Part shown: piece by piece, positions 25,304 to 33,472 of the stretch | How the letters are laid out: every line of letters starts with the position of its first letter | How positions within the stretch are numbered: position 1 is the first letter of the stretch | Source: Halorubrum halophilum | GTDB taxonomy: Archaea; Halobacteriota; Halobacteria; Halobacteriales; Haloferacaceae | Length of the DNA: 64,000 bases | Assembly: GCF_000739595.1 (NCBI RefSeq) | Contig: NZ_BBJP01000023.1 | Coordinates: 62,001-126,000, forward strand | Direction of reading: 5' to 3' | Program-made: the position numbers and the translations under genes | Notes under the pieces: generated by a model | Seen by the model: the letters and a program-made list of their open reading frames with translations, nothing else | Told to the model about the DNA's origin: nothing | Databases searched by the model: none

Positions 25304-26170
25304 TCAATTCGACGCCGTCGTCTGCCACCGGATCACGTACACGACGGACGACACCCAGAACGCGGCGAGAAACGCGTACATCGCGTCACCCGGGGGATAC
25401 ACCGACTCGGTAAAGACCCGCGAGATCGCGTACCCGACAGTAGCGACGAGGACCGGGACGCCGACGTACGCGATCACGTGCGGCCGCCAGTCGGCGTCCG
25501 GCGATCGATCTCGCTCGCCGTGAATATACATCGCGACCGCCGTCAACGGGGTCAGGAACATGACCAGACCGAGCAGTCCGAATGCGAACAGGAAGAACGC
25601 GGCACCGTCTGTCGGGCCGACGAACACGCCCCAGAGGACGAACGGCAGCAGAACGACGTACGCGAGGACGACGAGGGGGCACCGATCGCGGAAGTCGACC
25701 CGGGGCCCGTACCGGTTGACGAGCGCCGGGGTCAACGGATAGCGCCACGCCGTACCGAAGATCGCTTTCCCCATCGCGACGAACCCGACGACGAACGTCC
25801 ACAACCCGACGGCGAACCAGAGCGAGAGCAGCGCGGGAATCGCGAGGCCGGCGACCGCCGAAACGCCCGACGAGACAGACGAGGGAAGCGAGACGAGAGA
25901 CGAGAGGGCGGCGACGTCGGTGGCGCCCTGTCCGGTGAGCTCCGCGTAGGTGAACAGCGAGCCGAAGGTGACGACCGTCAGTGCCAGCACGGTGAGATGC
26001 CAGTCGAGGGCGTTGCGAGCGTTTCGCTTCGTGAACTCGTTCGTGGCGAGGAGGTACACGATCCCCGCTCCGGCGACGCCGGTCGGAATCGCGAGGAAGT
26101 GGACGAGGATTCCGCCGAGCGAGCGTTCGTCGAGCAGTTCGGGTCCGGATGCAGCGGGTGTGGAGGTCAT
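25304..26170 (-). CDS. Polytopic membrane protein (DUF4870-like start)
   Basis: This 288-residue protein has seven or so hydrophobic segments. The N-terminal 70 residues (GGILVHFLAIPTGVAGAGIV followed by FTKRNARNALDWHLTVLAL) resemble the DUF4870/TMEM family, in which an Asn-Ala-x-x-W motif follows the first helix. The remainder has no recognised relatives. It is followed by the winged-helix membrane protein gene upstream on the same strand. Confidence 0.65.
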   Translation of the reverse strand: MTSTPAASGPELLDERSLGGILVHFLAIPTGVAGAGIVYLLATNEFTKRNARNALDWHLTVLALTVVTFGSLFTYAELTGQGATDVAALSSLVSLPSSVSSGVSAVAGLAIPALLSLWFAVGLWTFVVGFVAMGKAIFGTAWRYPLTPALVNRYGPRVDFRDRCPLVVLAYVVLLPFVLWGVFVGPTDGAAFFLFAFGLLGLVMFLTPLTAVAMYIHGERDRSPDADWRPHVIAYVGVPVLVATVGYAISRVFTESVYPPGDAMYAFLAAFWVSSVVYVIRWQTTASN

Positions 26171-26201
26171 GAATGGGTGGGGATATGGTCCGCAGTTTCG
26201 G

Positions 26202-26792
26202 TCACGCCGACGGCAGGAGGTTCAGCGGGCCGTATCTGTCGCGAGCCCAGCGAACCGTTCGTTCGGCGGCGAGCAGCAGTACGCTCACGAACAGCAGGTC
26301 GAACGCGGTGTCCCAGAGCACGATGTCGCTCTGGGTGCCGCTTACGTCGGCACCGACTACCGTGAGGACGCCGCCGAGCGCGAGCAGCACGAGGCTCAAC
26401 TGGAAGCCAGCGAGTACGAGGGTGCGGATTCCTGCCGTGTCCGAGAGCGTGAGGAATCCGCGGGTGGAGAGCCGATCCAGCGGGGTATCCGCATTGAGCG
26501 CGCGTTTGCCTTCGGGCGACAGCGGCCAGTCCGACTCCGGGTGGTTGAGGTAGTACAGGGTGATCGAGTCGGGATACGTCTCCGTCGCGACGACGTCGAT
26601 CTCCTGTAGCTCCCGGAGCCGGTTCCGAACCGTGGCCCGACTGACGTCGGGCTTGATGCGCGCGTGGAGCTGGCGGATCGAGAAGAACGGCCGATCGGAG
26701 TCGACCATCGTCTCGACGACGTGCTCCTGCGTGAGCGTGTTGTCGAGGTTCCGATCGATCCGTTCGTCGATCCAAGGCGGAATCGGGGACAC
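26202..26792 (-). CDS. Winged-helix DNA-binding protein with two C-terminal membrane helices
   Basis: A GTG at 26792 (VSPIPPWIDERIDRNLDNTL) gives 196 residues. It is supported by a TTTTAAT box about 28 bases upstream (26818-26827), fitting a leaderless start. Residues 15-110 form a winged helix (FFSIRQLHARIKPDVSRATV, then RNRLRELQEIDVVATE). Residues about 130-190 contain two membrane helices. It may be a membrane-tethered regulator of the adjacent membrane genes, which is an inference. Confidence 0.65.
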   Translation of the reverse strand: MSPIPPWIDERIDRNLDNTLTQEHVVETMVDSDRPFFSIRQLHARIKPDVSRATVRNRLRELQEIDVVATETYPDSITLYYLNHPESDWPLSPEGKRALNADTPLDRLSTRGFLTLSDTAGIRTLVLAGFQLSLVLLALGGVLTVVGADVSGTQSDIVLWDTAFDLLFVSVLLLAAERTVRWARDRYGPLNLLPSA

Positions 26793-27229
26793 GGTATCGC
26801 TCCATAGTCGACGGGGGTGATTAAAACGAGGTGCGAATTTCGTCCCCGCCAACCGTCGTTTGACGGCCGTGAAACGAGTCTGTTCCGTGTTCACGATCTG
26901 GGAATCGTCGTACCGCGCCGGTTTGAAACACATTGACGGAGCGAGCCGATCGACTGCGGTTCGCGCCCGCGATCCGGTGGGTGGCGGCGATGGATCCCCT
27001 CTCGGCGGACGCTCGCGTCGAGACCGACTCGTCTTGGTTTCACGTCGACGGTCTCGCCGCTGTGTTCGCGGCGGTGTGCGCGGATGCCGTCGTACGTGTT
27101 CGCGGCGACAAGCACTACGAGAAGACTGACGTGGACGCCAACCGATCAATTTCCTATCGCGTTATCCGATTTATACCTCCGTTCGTCGAACGCGCGTCCC
27201 TTTTACGAATCCCCGGAGTAGGGGCACGC
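26793..27229. other. Intergenic region between divergent genes
   Basis: These 437 bases contain the minus-strand TATA box near 26822, a plus-strand GATTTATACC near 27168 and CTTTTACG near 27200, the last about 27 bases before the RIO2 start. No supported coding region was found; the open frames here lack family matches and overlap on both strands. Confidence 0.5.
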
Positions 27230-28144
27230 ATGGTTCGAAACGTCGCCGGCGACATGGCCGAGCTCGATCCCGAGGACTTCTATCTCCTCTCGGGCGTCGA
27301 GCAGGGGATGCGCTTCTCCGAGTGGGTCCGCCGGGACAAGATCCCCGACTACGCCGACCTGACGCGCGAGGAAGTCGACTACCGGATCGACCGGTGTCTC
27401 GACCGCGAGCTGATCGAACGGAAGACGATCCAGTACGAGGGGTACCAGCTCACCTTCGAGGGGTACGACGCCCTGGCGCTCCGTACCTTCTCCGAGCGCG
27501 AGACCATCGACGGCGTGGGCTCACCCCTGGGGTTCGGCAAGGAGGGAGACGTTTATGAGGCGCAGTCGTTCAAGCCGCTCGCCTTGAAGTACCACCGCGA
27601 GGGGTACACCAATTTCCGCGAGGTGAACCGCGAGCGCGAGTACACCGCCGATCGGGACCACGTCTCGTGGCTGTACACCGCGCGCAAGGCGGCCGAACGG
27701 GAGTTCGAGGCGATGGAGGCGCTGTACCCCGACGTGTCGGTGCCGCGCCCGGTCGATCACAACCGCCACGCCATCGTGATGGACAAGTTCGAGGGCGTCG
27801 AACTCGCGCGCGCGAAACTCGAGCCCGAGCAGGCGATCGGCGTCCTCGACCTGGTCCTCCGTGAGCTGGTGACCGCCTACGATCTCGGGTGGATCCACGC
27901 GGACATGTCCGAGCACAACGTCGCGGTCGCGGAAAGCGGGATCACGATCTTCGACTGGCCGCAGGCAGTCCCCGTCGACCACGAGAACGCCCGGGAATTC
28001 CTCGAACGCGACGTGGAGAATCTCCTGCGGTACTTCGGGCGGAAGTACCCCCACGAGGTGCCGCGCGACGCCGATATCGAGGGAATTGCCGCCGCGATCG
28101 TCGACGACTCGTTTACCACGATCCGGGCGTTCGGAGTAGAATAA
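27230..28144 (+). CDS. rio2: RIO2-type serine/threonine protein kinase
   Basis: This 304-residue protein starts MVRNVAGDMAELDPEDFYLL. It has the RIO2 N-terminal winged helix (residues 1-90), the ATP loop IDGVGSPLGFGKEGDVYEA, the catalytic loop IHADMSEHNVAV and the metal-binding IFDWPQAVP. RIO2 acts in maturation of the small ribosomal subunit. The start is chosen from the family N-terminus and a CTTTTACG box about 27 bases upstream; the longer open frame to 26933 is not used. Confidence 0.95.
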   Translation: MVRNVAGDMAELDPEDFYLLSGVEQGMRFSEWVRRDKIPDYADLTREEVDYRIDRCLDRELIERKTIQYEGYQLTFEGYDALALRTFSERETIDGVGSPLGFGKEGDVYEAQSFKPLALKYHREGYTNFREVNREREYTADRDHVSWLYTARKAAEREFEAMEALYPDVSVPRPVDHNRHAIVMDKFEGVELARAKLEPEQAIGVLDLVLRELVTAYDLGWIHADMSEHNVAVAESGITIFDWPQAVPVDHENAREFLERDVENLLRYFGRKYPHEVPRDADIEGIAAAIVDDSFTTIRAFGVE

Positions 28145-28252
28145 ACCACACTCGGCTATATCGAATCGCACAGAATCATCGACACCGGGTGTGCTCCCGC
28201 CCGTTCTGCGACCTGTCGCGGCAGCGCTGCTCCGGATTCGTAACCATTTTAT

Positions 28253-28274
28253 ATTTTTAGGGCAGCCTAAAAAT
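28253..28274. promoter_or_regulatory. Iron-box palindrome abutting the DtxR-family gene
   Basis: ATTTTTAGG (28253-28261) and CCTAAAAAT (28266-28274) are perfect inverted arms around GCAG, ending one base before the ATG at 28275. A TATA-like TTTTATAT precedes it. This matches the DtxR/IdeR/SirR operator pattern and suggests autoregulation by occlusion of the transcription start. Confidence 0.8.
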
Positions 28275-28715
28275 ATGGCGCACGTCGGCGAACCGGGGCC
28301 CACGCGGACGGCCCGGTACCTCCTCGCGCTGTACATCGCGGAACACCGAGCGTCGCCGCCGGTCTCGCCCGGCCGGATCGCCGAGATGCTCGACCGCTCC
28401 CCGGCGGCGACGACGGAGATGCTCAAGCGCCTCGCGACCGACGGACTCGTGGCTCGCGAGCCGTACGAGGGGGCGACGCTCACCGACGCCGGCCGGGAGC
28501 GTGCGGCCGATCTCCACGAGACGTACGTCGCGCTCTCGTGGTTCTTCCGCGACGTGCTCGACCTCGACGCGTACGAGTGCGAGGCGATGGAGATGGCCGG
28601 ACTGGTCAGCCCCGCGGTCGCTGAGCGGCTTACTCACCTGTTGTTCGAAGACGCTGAGATAGATACCGAGGCGCACCTCGACGACCTCGGCGCCTCACCG
28701 ACGCGCGCGGAGTGA
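28275..28715 (+). CDS. Metal-dependent transcriptional regulator, DtxR/SirR family (short form)
   Basis: This 146-residue protein starts MAHVGEPGPTRTARYLLALY. Residues 1-70 are the winged helix with the recognition segment RIAEMLDRSPAATTEMLKRL. Residues 70-135 form the metal-sensing dimerisation domain with HETYVALSWFFRDVLDLDAYE, CEAMEMAGLVSPAVAERL and the start of the third helix. The usual C-terminal SH3/FeoA-like domain is absent. In Halobacterium, members such as SirR, Idr1 and Idr2 control iron and manganese genes. An iron box overlaps its own promoter, so it probably represses the genes at 28768, 30067 and 34503. Confidence 0.85.
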   Translation: MAHVGEPGPTRTARYLLALYIAEHRASPPVSPGRIAEMLDRSPAATTEMLKRLATDGLVAREPYEGATLTDAGRERAADLHETYVALSWFFRDVLDLDAYECEAMEMAGLVSPAVAERLTHLLFEDAEIDTEAHLDDLGASPTRAE

Positions 28716-28742
28716 CTCGCGGCGCCGACCGCATCCTTTTTA

Positions 28743-28760
28743 CTTTAGGTTTGCCTAAAG
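28743..28760. promoter_or_regulatory. Iron-box palindrome before the small CxxC gene
   Basis: CTTTAGG (28743-28749) and CCTAAAG (28754-28760) flank TTTG, with a TTTTTAC stretch just upstream and the ATG at 28768. It is a 7-bp-arm version of the same operator. Confidence 0.78.
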
Positions 28761-28767
28761 GCTCTCA

Positions 28768-28935
28768 ATGTCAGCAGGCGCCCGGTCCCGCACCGACTCC
28801 CGTCGCGAATCGGAATCCGAACAGACCCCGTCTGTCACCGTCTGTGAGGGATGTCCCGGACGATCCGTGTTCATGGAGTCCGAGAACACGGACGGGTGGA
28901 TCGCGAGCGACCACGTCGTCGACGTGACTCGGTGA
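28768..28935 (+). CDS. Small CxxC protein under an iron box
   Basis: The 55-residue product (MSAGARSRTDSRRESESEQT...) has a Ser/Arg/Glu-rich first half, then VTVCEGCPGRSVFMESENT and the ending DGWIASDHVVDVTR. The Cys pair C-E-G-C could bind metal. The ending resembles small haloarchaeal proteins that finish in a Trp-Ile-x-Ser-Asp motif. It begins eight bases after an iron box and its stop is one base from the next gene's ATG, so it heads an iron-controlled two-gene unit. It is short but well supported by context. Confidence 0.7.
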   Translation: MSAGARSRTDSRRESESEQTPSVTVCEGCPGRSVFMESENTDGWIASDHVVDVTR

Positions 28936-28936
28936 G

Positions 28937-29248
28937 ATGACGGACGGATCCGCTCCGGGCGAGTCGGCGTCGTCGACCGGCGACGACCGGACGGTGATCG
29001 CCGGTCGGAACTTCGAACGGGAGTACCGCGTCGACGCGAGCGAGGCCGGCGAGTTCCTGATCGCGCTCGGGAAGCAACTCCGCGACGGCGACGACCTTCG
29101 GATCGAGACGGACGAGTGGGAGCTTCCCTTCGCGTTCGGCGAGCCGGTGGAACTCGAAGTCGACTACGAGGGCGTCGGCGAACCGGAGTTAGAGATCGAA
29201 GTGGCGCTGCCGGGTCGGACCGACCAGACGGCGCCGGACGTTCGCTGA
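28937..29248 (+). CDS. Amphi-Trp domain protein
   Basis: This 103-residue acidic protein contains the amphi-Trp pattern: REYRVDASEAGEFLIALGKQL, then DEWELPFAFGEPVELEVDYE. The family is small, haloarchaea-rich and of unknown biochemical role, with an amphipathic segment and a conserved Trp. It follows the small CxxC gene by one base and should share its iron-responsive promoter. Confidence 0.78.
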   Translation: MTDGSAPGESASSTGDDRTVIAGRNFEREYRVDASEAGEFLIALGKQLRDGDDLRIETDEWELPFAFGEPVELEVDYEGVGEPELEIEVALPGRTDQTAPDVR

Positions 29249-29267
29249 GCTGTCCGCCGTTTCTGCT

Positions 29268-29813
29268 TCAGTTCGTCGCGGACTCGACGACGAGCGTGTC
29301 GTCTTCGAGGTAGTGCTCGATGTGGTGCGTGTGCTCTTCGATGCCCTCCAACTGCTCGCGGAGCATCTCCGCGGTCGCGTAGTCGCCGAGCCCCTCCGCG
29401 AGTTCGATGTGCTGCCGGTAGCTCTCGATGATGTCGCCCATCATCTCTAGGTCGTTCTCCAGCGACGTGCGGATGTCGTACACGTCCTCGTCTTCCGACT
29501 CGACGGTGGCGTTCTCCGCGAGCGTCGTCATGCTGGCGTGCGGGACGCCGCCGAGCGCCTGCAGTCGTTCGGCGAGTTCGTCGGCGGCCGCCTCGACGTC
29601 CTCGTACACCTCCTGGAGGAACACGTGCACGTCGCGGAACTCCGCGCCCTCGACGTTCCAGTGGTGTTTGTGAAGCTGGTGGTAGAGGACGTACGCGTCC
29701 GCGAGGTCGACGTTCAGCGCCTCGATGATCTGCTCCGCCTTCTCCGGTTCGAGCCTGAGTGCGTTCTCTTCGACGGTGCCGGCGCGCTGTCGGGTCTCCT
29801 TCTGCGTGCTCAT
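29268..29813 (-). CDS. dpsA: Dps-like ferritin (DNA-protecting, iron-storing)
   Basis: From the ATG at 29813 (MSTQKETRQRAGTVEENALR) it has 181 residues. Ferroxidase-site residues lie in ADAYVLYHQLHKHHWNVEGA and FLQEVYEDVEAAADELAERL, spanning two subunits as in Dps. The family stores iron as ferric oxide in 12-subunit shells. In Halobacterium, DpsA is an iron-storage protein responsive to iron and oxidative stress. A TTATAAG box lies about 27 bases upstream. It converges on the amphi-Trp gene. Confidence 0.92.
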   Translation of the reverse strand: MSTQKETRQRAGTVEENALRLEPEKAEQIIEALNVDLADAYVLYHQLHKHHWNVEGAEFRDVHVFLQEVYEDVEAAADELAERLQALGGVPHASMTTLAENATVESEDEDVYDIRTSLENDLEMMGDIIESYRQHIELAEGLGDYATAEMLREQLEGIEEHTHHIEHYLEDDTLVVESATN

Positions 29814-29854
29814 AACACTACTTCGTACGCTCCCTACCCACTTATAACCCATCA

Positions 29855-29876
29855 ATACGAAAACACTTTTTCGTAT
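29855..29876. promoter_or_regulatory. Perfect inverted repeat upstream of dpsA
   Basis: ATACGAAAA (29855-29863) and TTTTCGTAT (29868-29876) are exact inverted arms with spacer CACT, directly upstream of the dpsA TATA box. It differs from the iron-box sequence. A partial iron-box half-site, GGCCTAAAAC, follows at 29877. The position suits an activator or repressor site. Confidence 0.65.
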
Positions 29877-30010
29877 GGCCTAAAACTCCACTAAACCGGT
29901 GTTTAATGCCTTATAAGGGCGATATTCGGAGTTTATATCTAATATATTGAATTTAATCGACTGCTTGATAATTCGCCACACAGAAGGCATACCACTTTCC
30001 GATCCGCCGA

Positions 30011-30026
30011 TTTAGGTCTGCCTAAG
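30011..30026. promoter_or_regulatory. Iron box, distal copy, siderophore operon 1
   Basis: TTTAGG-TCTG-CCTAAG, upstream of a TATA-like CAATTTAATG (30036-30045). One base of the outer arms is mismatched. Its centre is 36 bp from that of the next box. Confidence 0.7.
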
Positions 30027-30046
30027 ATTCGAAAGCAATTTAATGC

Positions 30047-30062
30047 TTTAGGGTGGCCTAAA
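30047..30062. promoter_or_regulatory. Iron box, proximal copy, siderophore operon 1
   Basis: TTTAGG-GTGG-CCTAAA lies between the TATA box and the ATG at 30067, where a bound repressor would block the transcription start. Confidence 0.78.
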
Positions 30063-30066
30063 CCGT

Positions 30067-31305
30067 ATGGGAACGCACGCGAACCGAAATGCGTCGACGC
30101 GCCGTGATCTAATCAGGTACGGCGGCGCGGTTGCGGGGGCGGGACTGCTCGCGGGATGTCTCGGAGCCGGATCGGGCGATCCCGGCTCGGACGGCGGCTC
30201 CGACGACGAAGAGTCGGGTGGCGACGACGGACCTGCGGGCTCGTACTCCGTCGAGATGGCGCCGGTCGGCGAACTGACGCTCGATTCGGTTCCCGAGAGC
30301 GTCATGGTCTACAGCCTCCTGTACGCGGACATGGCGGTCGCGTTCGGCCACGGCGACGCGGTAAACTCGCTCGGCTTCGACGCGGACGCCGGCGGGAACA
30401 CGCTCGACGCCTACTACGCCGAGCTCGACGGCGTCGAGTTCGATCGGGAGGGGATCCGCCAGCTCAACTCGGGCTCCGGCGACGGGATCACTGTCGACCG
30501 GGAGCTGCTCTACGAGCTTGACGCCGACCTCCACCTGGCGGACCCCTGCCTGTTCGCCTCTTTCGAGGGATGGGACGAGGACGACGTGGCGGAGATCCGC
30601 GACAACGTCGGACCGTGGTTCGGCAACGTGTACAGCCGCCGGAACTCCGAGCCGCCGGAGTCGTGCCGCGACGACTACGAGTACTACGGACTCTGGGAGA
30701 TCGCCGAGCGCGTCGCCGGCGCGTTTCGGGAGCCGGAGCGCTACGAGGCGCTCTCGGCGGTCCGCGACGACCTGATCGAGACGGTGCAGGCGGACCTCCC
30801 GCCGGAGGAGGAGCGCCCGACGGTCGGGACCCTCCTCTACATGGACGGAACCTACTACCCCTCGCGGCTCGACGAGCCCGGATTCGCCAACGCCCACGTG
30901 CGCCCCTTCGGCGTGCCCGACGCGTTCGGCGCCGACGACGTGACCTACGAGACCGCCTACGACCATGAGCAGCTGTTGGAGGTCGACCCCGACGTCATCC
31001 TCCACCAGTACGGGATGGAGTCCTACTACGACGTGGCGGGAACCCGCGAGGAGCTCGCCGACCACCCCGTCGCTGGCGAGCTCTCCGCGATCGAGAACGA
31101 CCGGTTCTACCCCTCGGGCGACCCGGTTCAGGGGCCGATCATGAACCTCTTCCAGATCGAGATGACCGCAAAACAGCTATTCCCCGAGCGGTTCGGCGAG
31201 TGGCCGGCCTACGAGCTCGGCGACGGCTACCCGGAGATTCCCGAGTCCGAGCGGCTCTTCGATCGCGACCGGGTCGCGGCGATCGTCGCGGGTGATGCAG
31301 AATGA
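30067..31305 (+). CDS. Siderophore ABC transporter substrate-binding lipoprotein (paralogue 1)
   Basis: This 412-residue protein has a Tat signal with twin Arg (STRRDLIRYGG) and lipobox LLAGC near residue 32, so it should be a lipid-anchored extracellular protein. A Gly/Ser/Asp/Glu-rich tether (35-60) precedes a two-lobed FepB/FhuD-like domain with SVPESVMVYSLLYADMAVAF and EQLLEVDPDVILHQYGME. It is the first gene of an operon with flavoprotein, permease and ATPase genes, overlapping the next ATG as ATGA-type coupling. Two paralogues follow at 34503 and 35738. Confidence 0.85.
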   Translation: MGTHANRNASTRRDLIRYGGAVAGAGLLAGCLGAGSGDPGSDGGSDDEESGGDDGPAGSYSVEMAPVGELTLDSVPESVMVYSLLYADMAVAFGHGDAVNSLGFDADAGGNTLDAYYAELDGVEFDREGIRQLNSGSGDGITVDRELLYELDADLHLADPCLFASFEGWDEDDVAEIRDNVGPWFGNVYSRRNSEPPESCRDDYEYYGLWEIAERVAGAFREPERYEALSAVRDDLIETVQADLPPEEERPTVGTLLYMDGTYYPSRLDEPGFANAHVRPFGVPDAFGADDVTYETAYDHEQLLEVDPDVILHQYGMESYYDVAGTREELADHPVAGELSAIENDRFYPSGDPVQGPIMNLFQIEMTAKQLFPERFGEWPAYELGDGYPEIPESERLFDRDRVAAIVAGDAE

Positions 31306-32303
31306 CCGGCGAGAGAGTCCGCGCGGAGACCGACGAAACCGACCGCGAGGGGACCGCCAAGGCGGTCGACTACGACGCGGTCGTGGTCGGCGGCGGCCCC
31401 GCCGGCTGCTCGGCCGCCGTCTTCCTCGCCCGCGAGGGGGTTGACGTCGCCGTCTTCGACCGCGGCCGGTCGTCGATCGCGCGATGCGCCCACCTCGGCA
31501 ACTACCTCGGCTTCCCGGCCGGGATCGACGTCGAGACGTTCTACGACCTCCTGCACGACCACGTCGAGCGGGCGGGCGCCGAACTCGTCGACGATCTGGT
31601 CGAATCGGTCGAATCGGTCGGAGGACGGGACGGCGACGCGGCGGAGCCGCGCTTCCGCGTCACCCCGCAGGAGGGCGAGCCGGTCACCGCCCGCCGCGTG
31701 ATCGCGGCGACCCGGTACGACGGCGAGTACCTCCGGGGGCTCGACGACGACGCGGCGATGTTCGAGACGCACGAGCACGGCGGCGAGGTCCGCGAGCACT
31801 TCGACCGGGAGTACGCCGACCCCGACGGGACGACGCCGGTCGACGGGCTCTACGTCGTCTCCCCCTCCGAGGCCAGCCAGCAGGCGATCACGGCGGCCGG
31901 GCGCGGCGCCCGCGTCGCTCGGCAGCTTATCACGGACGCGCGGATCGCGGACGGCTGGTGGCCCGCGGCGGCCGAGGGCGTCGACTGGGTGCGCCGCGAG
32001 GCCGAGCGCGAGGACGAGTGGGGAGACCGCGAGCGGTGGATCGAGCGGTTCGACGAGCGCCACGCCGACGCCCGCGTCGACCCGGACTCGGAGCGGTTTG
32101 CCCGCGTCCGCGAGGCGGCGATCGACGAGGCGCTGTCCGCGTACGTCGACGCCGACGAGGCCGAGGCGCGGGCGACTGAGGGCCGGCGCGCGCTCGCCGG
32201 CCACCTCGACCCTGACGCCGTCGTCGACGCTCACGGCGCCGAGGCGTTGCTCGACGCGATGGACGACGAGGCGATCGCCGCGTACGCCGAGGGGGCGCGA
32301 TGA
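31302..32303 (+). CDS. FAD/NAD(P)-dependent oxidoreductase of the siderophore operon (paralogue 1)
   Basis: This 333-residue flavoprotein is related to thioredoxin reductases. It has the FAD motif AVVVGGGPAGCSAAVFLARE and a C-terminal GLYVVSPSEASQQAITAAGRGA like the FAD-binding end of that family. The redox-active Cys pair is missing, as is an obvious second Rossmann motif. Position between the binding protein and permease suggests it reduces ferric siderophore or recycles its ligand after uptake. That role is inferred. It overlaps both neighbours by four bases. Confidence 0.75.
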   Translation: MTGERVRAETDETDREGTAKAVDYDAVVVGGGPAGCSAAVFLAREGVDVAVFDRGRSSIARCAHLGNYLGFPAGIDVETFYDLLHDHVERAGAELVDDLVESVESVGGRDGDAAEPRFRVTPQEGEPVTARRVIAATRYDGEYLRGLDDDAAMFETHEHGGEVREHFDREYADPDGTTPVDGLYVVSPSEASQQAITAAGRGARVARQLITDARIADGWWPAAAEGVDWVRREAEREDEWGDRERWIERFDERHADARVDPDSERFARVREAAIDEALSAYVDADEAEARATEGRRALAGHLDPDAVVDAHGAEALLDAMDDEAIAAYAEGAR

Positions 32304-33472
32304 GCGGCGGGCGGTCGGTCGCCGGCGAGAGCGCGGCGCGACGGGCGTCGGAGGGGCGGCTCGGATGGCTGTTCGACTCCAAGCTGGTCACGGTCGCGCT
32401 CGCCAGCGTCGCGGTCGTCGTCGCCGGCGGGCTCGTGCAGGTGAGTTTCGGCGCGTACTCGATGACGGTCGGGGAGGCGTGGCGCGCCGTCCTCGACCCT
32501 GCGGTCCTCCTTGACCCCCGCTGGCTGCTGAACTTCCTCGTCGGCGAGGGGTTGATGCGGTCGATCACGGGCTTTCAGGGAGAGCTGCCCGAGCTGGCAC
32601 ACGGGACGCTCATCGTCTGGAACATCCGGCTCCCGCGGGTGTTGGTCGCCGCCGTCGTCGGGATGAACCTCGGCGTCTCGGGGGCGATCTTCCAGGCAGT
32701 CACTCGAAACGAGTTAGCGAGCCCGTTCATCCTCGGCGTCTCCTCGGGCGCGGGGCTGATGATCCTGCTGACGCTCGTGGTGTTCGGGGGACTCTCGGCG
32801 TTCCTCCCGCTGATCGCGGCGCTCGGCGGCGCGGTCGCGTTCCTGATCGTCTACGTGATCGCGTGGAAGAACGGGACGAGCCCGGTTCGACTCGTGCTCG
32901 CGGGCGTGATCGTCGGGACCATCTTCAACAGCCTCCAGACGGGGCTGTTCTTCTTCGCGGACGACATCGGCGTCGTCCAGTCGGCGATCCAGTGGACGAC
33001 GGGGTCGCTGACGGGGACCGACTGGGAGCAGGTCCGGATGGCGCTGCCGTGGACGATCGTGGCAATGGTGTTGTCGCTCGCGGGCTCGCGCCAGCTGAAC
33101 CTCCTCCTCCTCGGCGAGCAGACGGCGAAGTCGCTGGGGATGTCGATCGAGAAGGTGCGGTTCGCGCTCTCCGGCGTCGCCGTGTTGGCGGCGGCCGCCA
33201 GCATCGCGGTAGCGGGCATCGTCAGCTTCGTGGGGCTGATCGTCCCCCACATGGTTCGAAACCTCGTCGGCAGCGACTACAAGCGGGTGATCGTCGGCTG
33301 CCTGTTCGTCGGCCCGGCGCTGATGGTCGCGGCCGACGTGGGCGCGCGGCTCGGGATGGGCGTCCTCACGGGCGCGGACTCGCAGATCCCGGTCGGTATC
33401 GTCACCGGGCTGATCGGCGGCCCGTACTTCCTGTACCTGATGCGGAAACAGCAGAGCATGGGTGATCTCTAA
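32300..33472 (+). CDS. FecCD-type iron-siderophore permease
   Basis: This 390-residue permease has a cytoplasmic N-terminus and about ten membrane helices. It carries RLPRVLVAAVVGMNLGVSGAIFQ, ELASPFILGVSSGAG and GIVSFVGLIVPHMVRNLVG, the FecCD coupling and transport motifs. Two copies dimerise with the ATPase to move ferric siderophores or corrinoids. It has one TM-rich insertion (about 80-120, hydrophilic) longer than usual. It is the only permease for three binding proteins in this block. Confidence 0.93.
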   Translation: MSGGRSVAGESAARRASEGRLGWLFDSKLVTVALASVAVVVAGGLVQVSFGAYSMTVGEAWRAVLDPAVLLDPRWLLNFLVGEGLMRSITGFQGELPELAHGTLIVWNIRLPRVLVAAVVGMNLGVSGAIFQAVTRNELASPFILGVSSGAGLMILLTLVVFGGLSAFLPLIAALGGAVAFLIVYVIAWKNGTSPVRLVLAGVIVGTIFNSLQTGLFFFADDIGVVQSAIQWTTGSLTGTDWEQVRMALPWTIVAMVLSLAGSRQLNLLLLGEQTAKSLGMSIEKVRFALSGVAVLAAAASIAVAGIVSFVGLIVPHMVRNLVGSDYKRVIVGCLFVGPALMVAADVGARLGMGVLTGADSQIPVGIVTGLIGGPYFLYLMRKQQSMGDL

